Below, piece by piece: positions 60,545 to 64,000 of a stretch of DNA of 64,000 bases. The translations under genes were made by a program, and so were the position numbers. The notes below the pieces were generated by a model. The model was given only the letters and a program-made list of their open reading frames with translations, did not search any database and had not been told where the DNA came from. Every line of letters starts with the position of its first letter. Position 1 is the stretch's first letter. Source of the stretch: Botryosphaeria dothidea (taxonomy: Eukaryota > Ascomycota > Dothideomycetes > Botryosphaeriales > Botryosphaeriaceae); NCBI GenBank assembly GCA_011503125.2, contig WWBZ02000001.1, positions 5,642,001 through 5,706,000 of the forward strand, read 5' to 3'.

Positions 60545-61895
60545 TATCCCTTCTTCCGTAGCGGCGGGAATTCTTTACTAGGGTGGTGAGCTTCGGGGTA
60601 GCGTTTATAGAACTCTTTGACTAGGTCCTATACGTTAATTAAATGTTCTTTAGGCTCCTAGGTAAACTAATCAGGTGGATAACCTTTCTAGTAAACGTAG
60701 TACTTATATCGGCCGCGGCGGCGGTTTGGGCGGCAGTCGACTATTACTATAACTGCCCACTCTACTTCGGGATCGCCTTCTATACCAAGCACTAGTGGAG
60801 GTGGTGGTTAAGATTAACCTTCTAGAGGGTCATTGGCAGCCGGACGTAGTATCGAGGTGTGGAAGACTGGGTGGACCTTCAGTAATGCAGGTAGTATTAG
60901 TTTGTACACTTAAGGATTGATCATGCGCTGTATCTGGTACGGGCCAGCCCATTTGTGGTCAAGTTTCTTGCTAGGCCGGAGGGTCTTAATGTTGCTTGTA
61001 TCGAGCCAGACTTCGTCGCCTTTGGTATACGCAGGTGATGCTTAACGGTGCTGGTTTGCATATTCGGCTTGGGTAGATCTTGCAGCAGTAATCTGAGCCT
61101 TGCAGAAGTCGGTTATCTCTTCTATCCTACGGGCGTAGGCTGCGGCTGCTTTGCTTTCGATAGGCTTAGCATTTTTCGAGCCTATTAGCTTAAATCCCAT
61201 CCGTGGGTGGGTGCCGGTATCTGCAAAGAAGGGTATTATTTAAGTTGTCGAAGACTCGTAATTATTAATAGCAAACTCTACTAGAGGCAGTAGTTCTTCC
61301 CAGTCGTCTTGTCTAAAGGACGTAAAGGCGCGTAAGTACTACTCTAGCTCCTGGTTCATGCGTTCTATTTAACTATCTATCTCGGGATAGAAGGCAGTAG
61401 AGAAGTTAGCCTTAATACTTAGCCGCTAGCAAAGGGTGCGCTAAAAGTCGCTGACGAATTGCGTGCCTCTATCTAATATGAGGGAGTCCAGTAGACCTCG
61501 TTGGCTAAAGATCCTACGTACAAAGATGTCCGTTACTGCTACTACATCTATCTTGTTCGTTGCTTCGAAGGCCACGCGTTTAGTACATCTATCTACTGTT
61601 ACTAGTACGTTTTAGGCGCCTATTCGGTTACTAGGTGGTAGTTCGACGATAAAGTCCATTAAGTAGTGCTTTCCACGTTGCTCCGCGACTAGGAGAGGTC
61701 GTAAGAGGCCTAAGGGCTTCTATCTGTTAGGCTTAATCCGAGTGCAGGTGTGACAGTTGCGCACGAAGCGCTTGACGTCGTCTAGCATCTTTGGCCAGTA
61801 GTAATGGCGTTAGAGGATCTCGTACGTCTTTAATACGCCTGGGTGTCCTGATAGGAGTGATTTATGAGCTTGACGAAGTAACTCGAGGCGGGCTA
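60545..61895 (-). pseudogene. Ty3-5 integrase-chromodomain, nonsense-mutated
   Basis: Minus-strand reading: LLRQAHKSLLSGHPG (zinc His), CHTCTRIKPNRQ (C-x2-C), YLMDFIVELPPSN with the first Asp, VTVDRCTKRVAF, LILDRGTQFVS with the second Asp, and IERMNQELE with the Glu. Then [19 protein letters not shown], and a chromodomain with YYVYWKGYPPD (about 60770-60590). Several stops stand where Trp or Gln is expected. Catalytic Asp, Asp and Glu are retained. Confidence 0.82.
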
Positions 61896-61900
61896 ATGAC

Positions 61901-62083
61901 TGGTTTGGTTTATTATTGATGAAATTTGCGCTTGATCGGTCGGAATCGATAAATAAATGACTTGATTGCTTGGTTGCTAAGGCGCTCGTGGTGTTGCTCC
62001 CAAGACGTCTTAGAATAAATGACTAAGCTAATATACTATCCAATAACAGATAACGGAGGTAATTGAGCTCATTTTCCATTACA
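61901..62083 (-). repeat. 3' LTR of Copia-1
   Basis: Plus strand TGGTTTGGTT...CCATTACA; canonical TG/CA ends in both readings. The boundary at 61901 is where Ty3-5 integrase homology stops. It is less RIP-mutated than the coding part. Confidence 0.65.
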
Positions 62084-62200
62084 CCCTCTAGATTAATTAC
62101 CTCTAGACTGATTACCAAATAAGGAAGGTAGTAATATAAGAGCAAAATAACAGAATATAGAATTAATGCTTTACAATCTAGGTTGCTTATAAAGTCTAAT

Positions 62201-64000
62201 TTAATTAATAAAACGTTTAAACTTCAATTTGGGTAATGGTTTAGTGAGCACGTCGGTAATTATATACTCAGTTAGGACGTAGTTTAATTTAATCTTCTCC
62301 TTTTCGACTTGCTGGCGAATAAAGTAATACTAAGTCTTAATATATTTAATCCTAGAATTGTCCTTACGGTTAGGTCGAGTAAGACTAATTACTAGTTGAT
62401 TATCGCTATTTATTTAGATTAGTGCTAAGTTAGATCTATAATATCCGAGTTTATTAAGGAGATTCTTAATCTAGAGAGCTTCTTTTACAGCGAGGGTTAT
62501 TACCACGTATTTAGCTTTAGTAGATAATATAGCCACATTACTTTACTTAGTTAATTTAAACGAGATAGGTCCTCCGGCAGCTAGAAATACGTATTCTTAA
62601 GTACTAGCCCGATTCTCTTTATTATTAGTATAAGCAGTATTACTAAATCCCTAGAGATTTAGCTAATTATCTTTAGAGGCTTAGAATTTAATTAAAAGAT
62701 CTAGTTTGCCCTTTAAATATCTAAGAATCCGGTAGGCTATATTTAGATAAGATTCTAAGGGGTTATAAGTAAACTAATAGAGCTTATAGGTTGCGTAAGT
62801 AATATTAGCTCGTGTTATATTCGCCGCGTATCTAATTAATCTAATAAGGGATTAATATTTATTAATTAGGTTGATTAGGGCTTATTCTTTAGCTCTTAGT
62901 ATAAATAAAGCTCTAGATAGTTCTATTAGTATTAATATTAGCTTGTAATTCTCTATATAATGCCTAGATAGTATCCTCTAAATATAGAACTCTTAACTAA
63001 TCTATATTATCTTATTTAGGCGATCTCTAACGATTCTTATACCGAGGTAGTAATAAATTAATCCTAAATCGCGTAGTTCGTATTTAGCTAATAGTTAACT
63101 TCTTATAAGGTTAACGATATCCTTATCCTAGTAAATAAGGATTAAGTTATCTACGTAGATAATAATAATTTCCTTATACTAAGTATATTAGAATATATAG
63201 GGATCTAATTCTAGTAGGTAGTATTAGATAGTTGCGAGATATTAAGTAATCTCCTGCTACTAGATGCGTAGAGCTTATTTTAATCTATAGAGTGCCTTCC
63301 GGAGATATATAACGAGATTAGTTCTATTTAGTTGGTTATTAAATCCCGGTGGAAGTGCTATATAGATATTATCCTTATCGATCTTGCCGTTAATAAATAC
63401 TAAAGAGATATCTAATTAGTAGTATTCGAGATCTAGAATTATAATAAGAGCTATAATAATCTTAAAGATAGCTAGCTTAACGACTAATATAAAGGTTTTA
63501 AGATAGTTAAGTCTAGGGCGTTGCTTATCTCCTCTAATATAAAGTCTTACCTTATAAGATGCGAGATTTCCGGTTAAATTAGCCTTATACTTAAAGACCT
63601 AGGTATAGAGTAAGATCCTAGCTAAATTAGGTGGCTTAGTAAGTGTCTAGGTACTATTCTTCTTATATTAATTAATTTCCTTCGTAGTAGCTTAAATCTA
63701 ATAATTTCTAAGAGGATAATTTATAGCTTTAGTCTAGTCTCGTAGTTCTAGTGGTAGGTCCTTAATTTTAGGCGCGTAATCTAGCCCGATAGTAAAATAA
63801 TATGCCGTAATTAGTAGTAGAATTAATAGAATAGTGCGTGGGCGTCTAGGTTTACCGGTGCGTACTTCTATAATTCTTCGATAAGTTTAGCCCTTCTCTA
63901 TCTAAATCTTAGAACGTAATAATTTTCGAACTAGGGTAGGCTAGCTCGATTCTTCTTAGTTAGCTATAGGTATTAAAGCCGAAGGTAATTCCGATAATTC
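62201..64000 (-). pseudogene. Copia-1 pol, RT and RNase H part
   Basis: Readable order on the minus strand: RLYIRGDKQ, a D-I-S-L-V-F-I-N-G box, IYIALPPGFNNQ, LRKALYRLK-ALR, YVDNLILIYQDKD (about 63165-63120) with the second Asp of YVDD changed to Asn, LRDLGLIYYYLGI, then RNase H (AKYVVITLAVKEALQIKNLL near 62520-62460, SDNQLVISL, and VLTEYIITDVLTKPLP at the end). These are Copia hallmarks. RIP-type stops are frequent. Confidence 0.83.

Larger units (their letters stand above)
60321..61900 (-). mobile_element. Ty3-5: 3' part of a minus-strand Ty3/gypsy element (integrase, chromodomain, LTR)
   Basis: On the minus strand the segment begins in an integrase zinc region and ends in an LTR (60495 to 60321). 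Base composition is much less RIP-skewed than to the left (TG, CA and TGG codons common), although stops remain. It is not closely related to Ty3-1 to Ty3-4 by its integrase wording. Copia-1 interrupts it at 61901. Confidence 0.82.
61901..64000 (-). mobile_element. Copia-1: Ty1/copia element, 3' part (RT, RNase H, LTR), runs off the window
   Basis: The minus strand encodes a Copia-type RT and RNase H ending at a stop at 62203-62201. It is followed by a 3' UTR (62200-62084) with the purine stretch AGAGGG, and a 183-bp LTR (62083 down to 61901, TGTAATGG...AAACCA). Inserted in Ty3-5; the five bases at 61896-61900 (atgac) should be repeated at the other end, outside the window. Confidence 0.82.

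Overview
The window is a gene-free, transposon-saturated block of a filamentous ascomycete (Pezizomycotina) genome. Three things point there: fungal Ty3 chromoviruses with integrase-chromodomain ends, a Tad-like LINE with CCHC zinc knuckles, and pervasive repeat-induced point mutation (RIP). RIP shows as near-loss of CpA/TpG, huge excess of TpA and CTAG, retained CpG, and TGG or CAG/CAA codons turned into stops with reading frames otherwise in register. No host gene, functional tRNA, rRNA or CRISPR array was found. Every long open frame is either transposon coding sequence or a shadow of it.

Layout, using local names. LINE copy A (+, 1-3992, cut by the window edge) sits in Ty3-2x (-, 3993-5314), which is inserted in the gag of Ty3-2 (+). 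Ty3-2 is scattered over 5315-8315, 14141-14986, 25298-26816 and a 3' LTR that starts at 26817 and ends near 44662. Ty3-1a (+, 8321-14135) is inserted in Ty3-2 with two 391-bp LTRs and TSD tctat. LINE B (-, 14987-25284) carries LINE C (-, 18073-23215), the least mutated LINE. A SINE (SINE-2) lies in the Ty3-2 3' LTR. It is split by LINE D (+, 27331-37643, itself holding LINE E, -, 27479-32625) and by Ty3-3 (+, 37842-43875), the youngest and nearly intact element. A second SINE (SINE-1, 43996-44606) sits at the same target site. LINE F (+, 44663-48908) and the 3' half of Ty3-1b (+, 48909-51593) follow.

From 51594 the sequence is Ty3-4 integrase (+), interrupted by LINE G (-, 52184-57323), resuming at 57338 and ending in a chromodomain broken by LINE H (+, 57951-60152). 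LINE H holds a solo LTR (59678-59995). LINE I (-, 60153-60320) inserted in H, Ty3-5 (-, 60321-61900) in I, and a Ty1/copia element (-, from 61901 past the window end) in Ty3-5. The whole 64 kb therefore appears to lie inside one ancestral Ty3-4 copy, with at least six nesting levels. Target-site duplications of 5 bp (LTR elements) and 12-14 bp (LINE, SINE) support the order.

How the parts work together: the LINE and the SINE share an (A/T-rich)-TATC repeat tail and both insert where the target begins TATA, so the SINE is very probably mobilised by this LINE. RIP raises TATA density and may create further landing sites. Ty3-3 entered after most RIP had happened: its LTRs differ at only four sites, all RIP-type and all in the last 17 bp, and its pol has only two nonsense codons, both consistent with TGG to TAG. 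The SINE and its LINE partner, with their shared tail and target rule, are the most likely undescribed system here.
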